From Planctomycetaceae bacterium (lineage in GTDB: Bacteria; Planctomycetota; Planctomycetia; Pirellulales; UBA1268): a stretch of DNA of 64,000 nucleotides. The notes under the pieces were generated by a model that saw nothing but the letters and a program-made list of their open reading frames with translations, was not told the origin of the DNA and did no database searches. Below, piece after piece: positions 53,668 through 62,555 of this stretch; position 1 is the first letter of the stretch; every line of letters starts with the position of its first letter. The DNA lies in NCBI GenBank assembly GCA_902629495.1, contig CACORA010000008.1, forward strand, positions 1 to 64,000, read 5' to 3'. Both the position numbers and the translations under genes were made by a program.

Positions 53668-55524
53668 CTACCTGACTTTCCGCATCCTCGCGAAGTTTGG
53701 CCATGAGGGCAATCGCAACTCAAAGCGACCTATTTTTACAGGGAAAGCCCAAGACGCTGGCACAGCATGGGGCCAGAAAACAACCATTGCCTCACCAATG
53801 AGGAGATGGCGATCAACATGGTGACCATCCATCCATAGACGACTGTCCTTGCTTGCTGCAGAATTATCGCCGAGCATAAAAAACTGACCTTGTTCAAGCG
53901 GAAAATCCAAACGCTCTTTCTCATAAAATTCTCCGAGACGCACGCCCATGACAGTTGTGAGGTAATACACATCCCGGAGCACCCGCATCCCCGCAACTGT
54001 CACGTGAGCACCGCTCGACATGATTCCAGCTGGTGATACATCACTGAGTGTTGCATTCCCCGGTTCGACAAGAGTTTCCACAGGCTTAGACCGCAGAGCA
54101 TCCTGAATATCCTGTTCAAGATCCACAGATGTTCCAATATCAATCCTATTTCCGTCGACATAAAGCGATAGCTGATCATCAATATTTGCAAAAAGGACGG
54201 TCCACGTTCCTTCTCCTTTTATTGATGATCGAACCATTGAAGCATCGGTTGGCGACTGTCCTGCACGTACAACTGCAACTTCTCCATTCGAGAAATCAAA
54301 TGTACATCGATGTGCCTCACCTGCTTCAATAAGCTCAAGCGTTATCTGCCCAGTCTCGGAATGACTCGTTACTACTGTCTCCACCGCAAGATCACTCACC
54401 CAATGGGGACGGCTTGGCAATGCGTTATAAGGCTGAAAATCTGTAATCAGAGAAGGCTGTGCCATTCCATCCACTGACTCTCCATCACGAACGCTTTCCC
54501 ACTGTTCTGCTGTAGGCACCATGTGCCGAAAACGCATGGTGGCTGTCTGCTCTCCCTGACAATCCACTGTATAGGACCGTCCATCATCATCGGCTTGCCA
54601 TCGCTTTTTGTCTTTCGGAAGAAACCAATCTGACCATGCTGAAGGCCATCCAGACTGAATAAGTTTTTCAGGAATATGATCAGCGTCATGAACGCACTGA
54701 AGCATTGCCACAAGTTTGTCATCAGGCTTCCTTGCAATGCGCGGCGCGGCACCTTCTCGGCTTGTCCAAATATCTCCTGCTGCAATTGACACTGTTTCAC
54801 CCGGAAGCCCAATTAAGCGTTTTATGTAATTGACTTTGGCATCTTCTGGATAACGAAATACCACAACATCCCAGCGATCGGGATCTGAAAAATCATAGGC
54901 CACCTTATTCACAAGAATCCGATCACCATTGAACGACGGATACCGTGGATTGTATGCAAGTCCCTCGCCCTGTTCCTCTAAAAACTCTACAGGCAATCCA
55001 CAGTTTGGACATGTTCCAACAGCTACAAGTTTACTCTCGAGTCGACTGCGCCGTTGCGATATGGGGCCTCCCTCTCGCTCTAGATCGGTCAGCCTTCTTC
55101 GGGCATCGTCTTTCTCACGAGGTGAACTCCGTGAACTATCAACTATTGATCTGAGTCGCTCTCCTTCTTGCTCAAGTCTCGATAGTTCCATGCGCAAGCC
55201 CTGCGACTGATCATCCTCTTCCGCGCTACAGCCAACACGATACGCCACTCCACAAGAATCACACACCAGATCCTTATGCCGCCCCATGAGCGTTGGGGCC
55301 ATTGATCCTGTTGGTATGACGAATGCCTCTGCTTCAAAAGCCCGAAATAACAATGCCATCGCAAATGCCACAACAATCGACTCAATTGTTTCACGACCGA
55401 AGACAAGAGGTTGTCGCACGCGATCACCAGACTGTGGTCCGCTTTCATTATTCACTAACGCTGTTTTTTCTTTACCAAGACCACGACTATTTGCAGCATC
55501 AGGTTGACCAGGCTTTGATGTCAT
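53668..55524 (-). CDS. lepB: Signal peptidase I with zinc-ribbon-like, coiled-coil and beta insertions
   Basis: 618 residues, about twice the usual size. A membrane helix (about 48-62) precedes the catalytic Ser74 in PTGSMAPTL. Lys235 in YIKRLIGLPGE is the general base, and LGDNSAASKDSR (552-562) is the conserved Box E. Between Ser74 and the second box lie CxxC pairs (Cys88/Cys91, Cys172/Cys175) flanking a charged coiled coil (about 105-165), together like a split zinc ribbon. A second insertion (about 265-515) includes a LamG-like beta segment (GTWTVLFANIDDQLSLYVDG). It removes signal peptides from secreted proteins. It lies between the TlpA-like and lptB genes in one minus-strand unit. Confidence 0.92.
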   Translation of the reverse strand: MTSKPGQPDAANSRGLGKEKTALVNNESGPQSGDRVRQPLVFGRETIESIVVAFAMALLFRAFEAEAFVIPTGSMAPTLMGRHKDLVCDSCGVAYRVGCSAEEDDQSQGLRMELSRLEQEGERLRSIVDSSRSSPREKDDARRRLTDLEREGGPISQRRSRLESKLVAVGTCPNCGLPVEFLEEQGEGLAYNPRYPSFNGDRILVNKVAYDFSDPDRWDVVVFRYPEDAKVNYIKRLIGLPGETVSIAAGDIWTSREGAAPRIARKPDDKLVAMLQCVHDADHIPEKLIQSGWPSAWSDWFLPKDKKRWQADDDGRSYTVDCQGEQTATMRFRHMVPTAEQWESVRDGESVDGMAQPSLITDFQPYNALPSRPHWVSDLAVETVVTSHSETGQITLELIEAGEAHRCTFDFSNGEVAVVRAGQSPTDASMVRSSIKGEGTWTVLFANIDDQLSLYVDGNRIDIGTSVDLEQDIQDALRSKPVETLVEPGNATLSDVSPAGIMSSGAHVTVAGMRVLRDVYYLTTVMGVRLGEFYEKERLDFPLEQGQFFMLGDNSAASKDSRLWMDGHHVDRHLLIGEAMVVFWPHAVPASWAFPVKIGRFELRLPSWPNFARMRKVR

Positions 55525-55579
55525 ATCTGGGAATATCTTTCTGCTTCAAAGAACGAAATGGTTGTTTTTGGATCTCGAA

Positions 55580-56173
55580 TTACTGCACAAGGCCACTCAC
55601 AACGGCTGTTACATCATCATACGTAAATGGTCGACCCAATTCTTTTGTAGCCATATCATCATCAAATTTCTTGGCTATATTCCCTTGAGTATCCCAGATA
55701 AAGATAGCTGGGACGCTGACAAGGTCCATTTTTTTATACAGTACATCTGCATCTTCTCTTGAAACGAAATTTATTATTTTCTGGGCACCCACCTTATTCA
55801 AGAACTGTTCAATGGTTGGTATCGTGTCTTCCGGCTGACCAAATCCCTCGTAGTCAAATGAGAGTGACAAACAAACAATCTTTTCACCAAATGTTTTTTT
55901 GAGGTTCACAAGTCCCGGAAACTCTTTAACGCATGGTGGACACGATGTGCTCCAACAATCAAGTACGATGACCTTTCCGTGATGCTTTGAGCGTTCTGCT
56001 TGGATTTCCTCATAATCAGCAACTCGCACCGTGACGCGTGGTAAATTTTTTTCAGATGCGACTTGTGTTTCTTGCGTTTCTTGTGCGTCTGATAACTGCT
56101 GGCTGTTACAACCATGACTCAGCGTGACAAATACCATTATAAATAACCACACTATGCCTCGCTTCTTACACAT
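55580..56173 (-). CDS. TlpA-like thioredoxin-fold lipoprotein
   Basis: The ATG at 56173 is preferred (GGAGG ten bases upstream); an upstream TTG at 56182 is too near that site. The 197-residue protein has KKR, a hydrophobic stretch and a lipobox-like LSHGC (Cys22; His in the box is unusual). The redoxin domain has the active site WSTSCPPC (Cys78 and Cys81) and the cis-Pro loop VSVPAIFIWD. It is a periplasm-facing thiol-disulfide reductase, probably serving cytochrome maturation or envelope protein repair. Its first 20 bases overlap head-to-head with the TrmH-family gene on the plus strand. It is upstream of lepB and lptB. Confidence 0.85.
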   Translation of the reverse strand: MCKKRGIVWLFIMVFVTLSHGCNSQQLSDAQETQETQVASEKNLPRVTVRVADYEEIQAERSKHHGKVIVLDCWSTSCPPCVKEFPGLVNLKKTFGEKIVCLSLSFDYEGFGQPEDTIPTIEQFLNKVGAQKIINFVSREDADVLYKKMDLVSVPAIFIWDTQGNIAKKFDDDMATKELGRPFTYDDVTAVVSGLVQ

Positions 56174-56669
56174 CCGACACAAGCCTCCAGAAACACTTCC
56201 TCAACCACGGGAATTGATCGTGGCGTGTGCACCGATGCGAAGCCACATCAACCTGTCACATATCGTACGAACGTGCGGCTGTTTTGGCATCCACCATGTC
56301 ATTGCCTGCGGTACTGCCCGTCTTCACGAGCGAATTGCCCGTGATGGAGCTGACGCGGTACACCTAGAAGTACACCGAAGCTTGCCTCCAGTGCTCGATC
56401 GCCTCAAAGCCAACGGGTATGAACTTGTTGGCCTTGAGCAGACAACAAACTCTGAAAACCTTTACTCTTTTTCATTTGCACCAAGGACAATACTTATTGT
56501 TGGCAATGAGCGGACGGGCTTGGATGATACTATTCTTGAACGGCTTGATCGTGTTGCAGAAATTCCTATGGCCGGCGTACCCCATAGCCTCAACGCTGCA
56601 ACTTCAACGTCCATTGCAATCTACGAATATTGTCGCCAACATCCTCGCACACCAGGTACAGTAGAATGA
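56154..56669 (+). CDS. TrmH/SpoU-family RNA 2'-O-methyltransferase
   Basis: 171 residues from the ATG at 56154; a GTG at 56124 would extend it. The SPOUT knot is complete: ELIVACAPMRSHINLSHIVRTCGCFG (motif 1 with the catalytic Arg), LIVGNERTGLDD (motif 2) and IPMAGVPHSLNAATSTSIAIYE (motif 3, normally MxGxxxSLNVSVA). It methylates a ribose 2'-OH of tRNA or rRNA using S-adenosylmethionine. It overlaps the RNase HII-like gene by four bases, so the two are translationally coupled, and it overlaps the start of the divergent TlpA-like gene. Confidence 0.88.
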   Translation: MPRFLHIRHKPPETLPQPRELIVACAPMRSHINLSHIVRTCGCFGIHHVIACGTARLHERIARDGADAVHLEVHRSLPPVLDRLKANGYELVGLEQTTNSENLYSFSFAPRTILIVGNERTGLDDTILERLDRVAEIPMAGVPHSLNAATSTSIAIYEYCRQHPRTPGTVE

Positions 56670-57634
56670 CGCTTGTCATTGGAACCGATGAGGCGGGATA
56701 TGGACCAAACCTGGGTCCGTTAGTTGTAGCTGCTTCAGCATGGCACGTTGCATCAACACCCGACTGTACAGAATCCGTTCTCGAGGATGCTGTTGCCGAA
56801 GCCTCTGCCATTTCTACCACCACGCACCATGGATCTCTTTGGGCGGATTCAAAATTGGTTTATAAAAGTGGACGTAAGTCTTCTGGACATATCGGGGCAC
56901 TTGAGCATGGTGTCCTTTCCGCAATGGCCATCACCACCGGTGCCGTTCCGTGTGACTGGGAATCGATAGCTCATGCAACAGGAATCCACTGTGAGACTCC
57001 TCCATTAGAATGGACTCTCCTGTCCGATTTCCAACTCCCTCATGCCATCGATGCCAGTGACTGTTTTAATCACAGCCGTCATATCGCATCCATCTTCGAA
57101 AATTACAATGTCGCTCTCTCTCATATCGCTTGCCACGTTATTCACCCCAGCGAGTTCAACAAGCAGCTTTCACTCGGACTCAATAAATCGGACATTCTCT
57201 CAAAGGTCACTCTCACACTTGCTGCTAACCTTCAATCTCTTCGAAACACGCATGAACCTGTCCTGATTTGGTGTGATCGCCATGGGGGGCGAAAACATTA
57301 TGCGTCGATAATTTCTCAATACTTTGATTGCCCATTGGTCTTCCCCATCGAAGAAACACAAAGACGCTCTGCGTACAAGTTGCCATCTTCTCACTGTCAA
57401 ATCGAATTTTGCGTGGGAGGAGAGCATCGAAGCCCAGTTGCTCTTGCAAGCATGACTGCAAAATATGTGCGTGAATTAAGTATGAAAGCCTTTAACACAT
57501 TCTGGTCAACACGTTCGTCTGGTCTTTCACCAACTGCCGGCTATCCCGTTGACGCCAAACGCTGGCGACATGAAGCACAGGATGTGATTCAGGCAGAGGG
57601 TGTTGTTGACGATGACATCTGGCGCAGATGTTAA
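56666..57634 (+). CDS. Divergent RNase HII-like protein
   Basis: 322 residues from the ATG at 56666, which overlaps the preceding stop as ATGA. Order of RNase HII motifs is kept: TDEAGYGPNLGPLVVAA (Asp8, Glu9), DSKLV (Asp61), WCDRHGG (Asp204 in the place of the second catalytic Asp) and ASMTAKYVRE (Glu270 in the position of the last Asp). The GRG motif that reads the RNA-DNA junction is GYG here. The protein is about 100 residues longer than canonical RNase HII because of a mid-protein insertion. It probably still cleaves RNA in DNA, but its specificity may differ. An ordinary rnhB elsewhere in the genome is possible. Confidence 0.82.
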   Translation: MTLVIGTDEAGYGPNLGPLVVAASAWHVASTPDCTESVLEDAVAEASAISTTTHHGSLWADSKLVYKSGRKSSGHIGALEHGVLSAMAITTGAVPCDWESIAHATGIHCETPPLEWTLLSDFQLPHAIDASDCFNHSRHIASIFENYNVALSHIACHVIHPSEFNKQLSLGLNKSDILSKVTLTLAANLQSLRNTHEPVLIWCDRHGGRKHYASIISQYFDCPLVFPIEETQRRSAYKLPSSHCQIEFCVGGEHRSPVALASMTAKYVRELSMKAFNTFWSTRSSGLSPTAGYPVDAKRWRHEAQDVIQAEGVVDDDIWRRC

Positions 57635-57672
57635 CTCTTGTCACTTCTTAATAAAGCGGTCACAATCACCTC

Positions 57673-58167
57673 ATGCCTTCAATCTCTCATCTCTATATAG
57701 TTCGTCATGCATGGGCCGAAGACGTTGGGCCTCACGGTGAGGATTTTTCACGACCACTCACAAAAAAAGGGAAAAAGCGATTTGAGAAAATAATAGCGCA
57801 TCTCCACAACGCAGGAATGTTGGTGGATTCTATCGCCACAAGCCCTCTGGTTCGCACTCGAGAAACTGCCGATATCATGGCCAAGCAGTTTGGCATTCAG
57901 TCGAACGTCACCGAGGTAGATGCACTCGCTCCAGGGGCAGACATGCAGGAAATAGCCTCCTGGTCGATGAATCAGCATGTGAGTCGTGTTGCGTGGGTTG
58001 GACATGCTCCCTGTGTTGGACGTCTTGTTGCCTGTGTGCTTGGCACCCAATCTCTTGCAATCCGCATGCGAAAAGGAGCCATAGCCTCGATCCAGTTAGC
58101 GAACGGACTAAGCCAGCCTGGAGAGCTGGAATGGCTTGTTACAGCCAACGTGGTTGAGCGTCATTAA
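57673..58167 (+). CDS. sixA: SixA-type phosphohistidine phosphatase
   Basis: 164 residues, the single-domain size of SixA. It has the histidine-phosphatase RHG-type motif YIVRHAWAED (Arg11, His12), the ATSPLVRTRETADIM block, and the second catalytic His in VAWVGHAPCVGRLV. It removes phosphate from phosphohistidine, classically on the HPt domain of hybrid kinases. It lies 38 bases after the RNase HII-like gene and probably shares its transcript. Confidence 0.9.
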   Translation: MPSISHLYIVRHAWAEDVGPHGEDFSRPLTKKGKKRFEKIIAHLHNAGMLVDSIATSPLVRTRETADIMAKQFGIQSNVTEVDALAPGADMQEIASWSMNQHVSRVAWVGHAPCVGRLVACVLGTQSLAIRMRKGAIASIQLANGLSQPGELEWLVTANVVERH

Positions 58168-58221
58168 GCCGACTACTATAAAATAGTGGAGAACTACCTA
58201 CACCTTTCGAAGAGGCACGCC

Positions 58222-59661
58222 ATGTATTGCAAGCCAATAGACTTTCTAAAAGCTTTTCGAATCACAATAGTTCTTCTTGTACCCTCTTTGTTTATTGCAA
58301 GTGGTTGTGCTCCAGCAGATAAAGGCATACCAAAAGGAAAAGTGGTTGAGGTTGAGGTCATCGAAACCATGCCACCAAATAATTCAATAGATACTTCATC
58401 GACGGCTCCTGCTGAATCAGCAGCTGCAACAAAGACAGCAGATGAAGCCAAAGCCAAAGCCGATGCCACAATCGATGCAGCAGATAAATCGATTCGTCTG
58501 AATTCAAAAAAACCTGCACGGGAACAGGTCAGATTGGGTGATCCATTGCTTACGTCTGGTATTCCTGGAAAAGGAGCTCTCACACTCAAGCAGATCGATG
58601 AGTGGCTGGACAATCCAAAAAACTTTATTGAACTTGATCCGATTCTCCCTTTTGGACTTTCGCAGGGCACGGCACAGATTACCGGCTTAGAGCAGAATCC
58701 TCTGACACGTTCAAAAATAGAACTTGGACGGCAACTCTATTTCGATACAAGACTTTCTCTTGATTCTACGGTGAGTTGTGCATCATGCCATGATCCATCA
58801 ATGGGATACACTGCCCACACGAAAACAGGAGTTGGCATCAAGGGACAAAAAGGTGGTCGGAACTCCCCTGTTTCATACAATAGAATTCTTTCTGGACCAC
58901 AGTTTTGGGATGGACGTGCCGATTCACTTGAAGATCAGGCAATCGGCCCAATTGCAAATCCCATTGAAATGGGATTTACACATGAAGGCGTTGTAAAACG
59001 GCTAGGAGAAAACGCCGTCTACGAGCGACAATTTGAAAAAATATTTGGTGGATTAACGATTGAGCATGTTGGTCAGGCCATCGCCGCCTTTGAACGTGTG
59101 ATTGTGACATCACCATCCCCATATGACTACAACGAACAACTTCGTTCGTTTGAGGGATTGGATGAAGAAGATATCGCTGACGATCCTGAATTATCAGAGA
59201 AGTTTGCGGAGACAAAAGCATTTCTTGAGAAACACCCAATGTCTGATGCTGCAAAACGTGGACGAGAGATCTTCTTTTCAGAAAAAGGGAATTGCACGGC
59301 CTGCCACGTGGGTGCGAATCTAGCTGATGAAAAATATCATAACCTTGGAGTTGGAATGGATCAGGATGATCCAGATCTCGGGCGCTTTGCCGTAACAAAA
59401 AATGAAAAAGACACTGGCGCATTTAAAACGCCAACGATTCGTAACGTAGCACTCACTGCTCCTTACATGCATGATGGTTCGGTGGCCACCCTTGAGGAAG
59501 TGGTGGAATGGTACGATAAAGGTGGGCATCAGAATGCTCACCTCAGCGATAAAATTCGACCCTTGAAATTATCTGAACAAGACCAGATTGATCTTGTTGA
59601 ATTCATGAAGGCGTGCACCGGCTCAACACCAACTGTTGAGACTGGCCGCCTACCGGAGTAA
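58222..59661 (+). CDS. Di-haem cytochrome c peroxidase-family lipoprotein
   Basis: The ATG at 58222, with GAGG eight bases upstream, gives 479 residues beginning with a lipoprotein signal (IASGC, Cys29); a GTG at 58186 has a worse context. An Ala/Lys-rich linker follows (AKAKADATIDAADKS). The di-haem peroxidase module contains the first haem site CASCH and the second CTACH, with the family segments GRNSPVSYNRILS, FWDGRADSLEDQA, and the C-terminal TPTIRNVALTAPYMHDGSVATLEEVVEWYDKGG. It reduces peroxide in the periplasm or carries out a MauG-like oxidation. Membrane tethering by lipid is typical for planctomycetes. Confidence 0.93.
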   Translation: MYCKPIDFLKAFRITIVLLVPSLFIASGCAPADKGIPKGKVVEVEVIETMPPNNSIDTSSTAPAESAAATKTADEAKAKADATIDAADKSIRLNSKKPAREQVRLGDPLLTSGIPGKGALTLKQIDEWLDNPKNFIELDPILPFGLSQGTAQITGLEQNPLTRSKIELGRQLYFDTRLSLDSTVSCASCHDPSMGYTAHTKTGVGIKGQKGGRNSPVSYNRILSGPQFWDGRADSLEDQAIGPIANPIEMGFTHEGVVKRLGENAVYERQFEKIFGGLTIEHVGQAIAAFERVIVTSPSPYDYNEQLRSFEGLDEEDIADDPELSEKFAETKAFLEKHPMSDAAKRGREIFFSEKGNCTACHVGANLADEKYHNLGVGMDQDDPDLGRFAVTKNEKDTGAFKTPTIRNVALTAPYMHDGSVATLEEVVEWYDKGGHQNAHLSDKIRPLKLSEQDQIDLVEFMKACTGSTPTVETGRLPE

Positions 59662-59673
59662 GGTTGCTCAGGC

Positions 59674-60699
59674 ATGGCAAGTCGACCAGGTCTCACTCCG
59701 ATTAAAGAGGCGATACCTCCGCTCTATGCTGGTGTTGATCTTGGAGGAACGAATATCAAGGCGGCATTAGTAGATAAACAAGGTGATTGCCTTGCCTTTC
59801 ACTCAGAACCGACTCATGCGAAAAGAGGGCCGGAGGATGCCGCACGACGGATGGGTCAGATCGTCCTTCAACTTGCACGTGATGCCACGGCGACTCCAGA
59901 CATGATTGCTCGAGTGGGGCTAGGGTCACCCGGACCACTTGACCTTGATCGAGGATGCATTGTTCGTGCTGGCAATCTTCCAGGATGGGATAACTTTCCA
60001 CTTCGTGATCGTGTTCACGAAAACTGTGGCCTGCCCGTTACCCTTGCAAATGATGCCAATGCCGCTGCGTTTGGTGAATTCTGGGTTGGTTCAGGCAAGG
60101 AGTACGAAAGTCTTATTCTTCTCACACTTGGAACCGGGGTCGGTGGTGGCATCATCATTGGAAATCTCAGTGTCCAAGGCGCACACAGCCATGGTTCTGA
60201 ATGTGGTCACATGATCGTTGACACATCTGAGTCAGCTCGAATGTGCCCCTGTGGGCATGCAGGTCATCTTGAGGCGTATTGCAGTGCCACGTCACTTGTA
60301 AAGGCTGCTCGTCATTCCATAGAAAACGGTGCATCAGGATCACTCGCAGATGCCGTTCGGGCGGGTGCAGTGCTCGATCCGATTCTCATTGCCCGAGAGG
60401 CGGAATCAGGAGACCAGCATGCGTATGATCTCATTATGGAAGTGGCGCAGTGGCTTGGCATTGGGATTGTGTCCCTCATGCATATCATTGACCCGGAAGC
60501 TGTGATCATTGGTGGAGCAATGACATTTGGTCAAACAAACAATCCTATTGGTCAATCATTTTTGGAGCGAATTCAATCAGAAGTCCGCCATCGTACATTT
60601 CCAACGCTTGCAGATCATACGGTGCTCCGCTATGCCAGTCTCGGTGGTGACGCCGGATCCATCGGAGCCGCCGGCCTTGCGCGCCTTGCTCACAACTAG
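59674..60699 (+). CDS. ROK-family sugar kinase (glucokinase-like)
   Basis: 341 residues. The ATP-binding GVDLGGTNIKAALVD, the catalytic Asp in NDANAAAFGEFW, LGTGVGGGIIIGN and the zinc-binding region with GSECGHM and CPCGHAGHLEAYCS are all present. In the zinc motif the usual third Cys is His (G-H-L-E for G-C-L-E). ROK kinases phosphorylate glucose or N-acetyl-hexosamines; glucokinase is the default guess. It begins 12 bases after the peroxidase gene and ends nine bases before lepA, so it is embedded in the long plus-strand run. Confidence 0.92.
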   Translation: MASRPGLTPIKEAIPPLYAGVDLGGTNIKAALVDKQGDCLAFHSEPTHAKRGPEDAARRMGQIVLQLARDATATPDMIARVGLGSPGPLDLDRGCIVRAGNLPGWDNFPLRDRVHENCGLPVTLANDANAAAFGEFWVGSGKEYESLILLTLGTGVGGGIIIGNLSVQGAHSHGSECGHMIVDTSESARMCPCGHAGHLEAYCSATSLVKAARHSIENGASGSLADAVRAGAVLDPILIAREAESGDQHAYDLIMEVAQWLGIGIVSLMHIIDPEAVIIGGAMTFGQTNNPIGQSFLERIQSEVRHRTFPTLADHTVLRYASLGGDAGSIGAAGLARLAHN

Positions 60700-60708
60700 A
60701 AAATAAAC

Positions 60709-62520
60709 ATGCCCATTGACTGTCAACATATCCGAAATTTTTCAATCGTCGCCCATATCGACCATGGCAAAAGTACCCTTGCCGATCGATTACTTGAGCA
60801 CACAGGAACAGTTCAAAAGAGACAACTCAAAGAGCAGATGCTCGATGACATGGAACTTGAGCGCCAGCGTGGTATTACGATCAAGGCTCGGGCTGTTCGA
60901 ATGGAGTGCATGCATAAGGGTGAACGTTATGAACTGAATCTCATTGATACTCCCGGGCATGTTGACTTCCACTATGAAGTTTCGAGAAGTCTTGCGTGCT
61001 GTGAAGGCGCTGTTTTACTCGTCGATGCCTTTCAGGGAGTTGAGGCTCAAACCGTAGCCAATGCGTATGCCGCAATAAATGCTGATTTGACAATCGTCCC
61101 AGTCATTAACAAGATCGATCTTACTTACGCGCGTGTCGATGAAGTACTCACCGAAATGGAGCAAAGCCTTGGCCTGGGTGCTGAAGAAGTCATCAAGGCA
61201 AGTGCCAAATCTGGCATTGGTATTGATGAATTACTGAATGCCATTGTTGAACGAATCCCTCCACCACAAGGTGATCCTCATGCAGCCCTCCAAGCAATGG
61301 TTTTTGATAGCCACTATGACAGTTACCGGGGGGCCATCACTTATATTCGAATTATTGACGGTACGATTCGGAAAGGACAAAAAATACGCTTTCTCCGAAC
61401 AGGCACGTCACACGAAGTCATAGAACTTGGTCAATTCATCCCGCAAAGAAGAGCGTCTGAGGAACTCACAGCGGGGCAAGTCGGCTATCTTGTCTGTAAC
61501 ATCAAAGATGTCAAACAAGTTCATATTGGTGATACCGTAACGATTCCGGGTGATCATGCAGCTGAGGCGCTGTCGGGCTACAAACCGCCACAGCGCATGG
61601 TGTATTGTGGCCTTTATCCAAGCGAAGGTGAAAACTTTGAAGAGCTTCGTGACTCCCTTGAAAAACTTGCGATCAACGACCCCTCTTTCGAATATCAACC
61701 TGAAAGTAGTGAAGCGCTTGGTTTTGGTTTTCGTTGTGGTTTTCTTGGCCTTCTACACATGGAGATCATTCAGCAACGGCTTGAAAAAGAATCTGATCTG
61801 GATCTTGTTCAGACCGCACCGAATGTGACGTATCAAATACTGAAGACCAACGGTGAGATACTGGAGATCACAAATCCGCAAGATGTGCCGGACTCGGGTA
61901 ACATTGAAGAATTTCGACAGCCCATTGTACGCACCAGTTTTATTGTGCCTGCAGAGTATATTGGTCCTGTCATGCAATTATGTACCGATCGCAGAGGAAC
62001 CTATCTCAAAACAGAATACCTCTCTCCCACTCGGGCCATGCTTTGCTTCGACCTTCCTCTAGGAGAAGTTATTTATGACCTTCATGACAAAATCAAAAGT
62101 GTCACAAAGGGATATGGCACCATGGATTACGAGATGCTTGGCTATTTTACGGCCGATCTTGTTCGGCTTGATATCCTCGTTGGTGGGAAAAAAGTAGATG
62201 CCCTGTCTATTATCTGTGATCGCCGTGATGCTGACCGCCGCGGAAGGGCCATTGTCAAAAAACTCAGAAGTGAAATAGACCGCCATATGTTTGAAGTCGC
62301 TCTTCAGGCAGCCATTGGTACACGCATTATTGCGCGTGAGACAATTTCTGCACTCAAGAAAAACGTGACGGCAAAGTGTTATGGAGGGGATATTTCCAGA
62401 AAAAAGAAATTGTGGGCGAAGCAAAAAGAGGGGAAGAAGCGTATGAAAAGTATCGGCAGTGTCGATATTCCTCAAAAAGCTTTTATGGCTGTCCTCGACA
62501 CTGGTGCTGAACGGCAGTAG
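60709..62520 (+). CDS. lepA: Elongation factor 4 (ribosome back-translocase)
   Basis: 603 residues, full length. The GTPase domain has HIDHGKSTLADRLL (P-loop), RGITIKA, DTPGHVDFHYEVSRSLACCEGAVLLVDA and NKIDL. Domain II, EF-G-like domains and the LepA-specific C-terminal domain (ETISALKKNVTAKCYGGDISRKKKLWAKQKEGKKRMK) follow. It binds the ribosome and promotes back-translocation or initiation-stage assembly. This is one of the most secure calls in the window. Confidence 0.98.
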   Translation: MPIDCQHIRNFSIVAHIDHGKSTLADRLLEHTGTVQKRQLKEQMLDDMELERQRGITIKARAVRMECMHKGERYELNLIDTPGHVDFHYEVSRSLACCEGAVLLVDAFQGVEAQTVANAYAAINADLTIVPVINKIDLTYARVDEVLTEMEQSLGLGAEEVIKASAKSGIGIDELLNAIVERIPPPQGDPHAALQAMVFDSHYDSYRGAITYIRIIDGTIRKGQKIRFLRTGTSHEVIELGQFIPQRRASEELTAGQVGYLVCNIKDVKQVHIGDTVTIPGDHAAEALSGYKPPQRMVYCGLYPSEGENFEELRDSLEKLAINDPSFEYQPESSEALGFGFRCGFLGLLHMEIIQQRLEKESDLDLVQTAPNVTYQILKTNGEILEITNPQDVPDSGNIEEFRQPIVRTSFIVPAEYIGPVMQLCTDRRGTYLKTEYLSPTRAMLCFDLPLGEVIYDLHDKIKSVTKGYGTMDYEMLGYFTADLVRLDILVGGKKVDALSIICDRRDADRRGRAIVKKLRSEIDRHMFEVALQAAIGTRIIARETISALKKNVTAKCYGGDISRKKKLWAKQKEGKKRMKSIGSVDIPQKAFMAVLDTGAERQ

Positions 62521-62540
62521 AACGTCACTCACCGTCATGC

Positions 62541-62552
62541 GAGGACGTCCTC
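62541..62552. promoter_or_regulatory. Perfect palindrome over the antiporter ribosome site
   Basis: GAGGACGTCCTC is a perfect 12-base palindrome directly before the antiporter ATG; its GAGG is the only ribosome-site candidate, so self-pairing could limit translation. Confidence 0.35.
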
Positions 62553-62555
62553 TTT

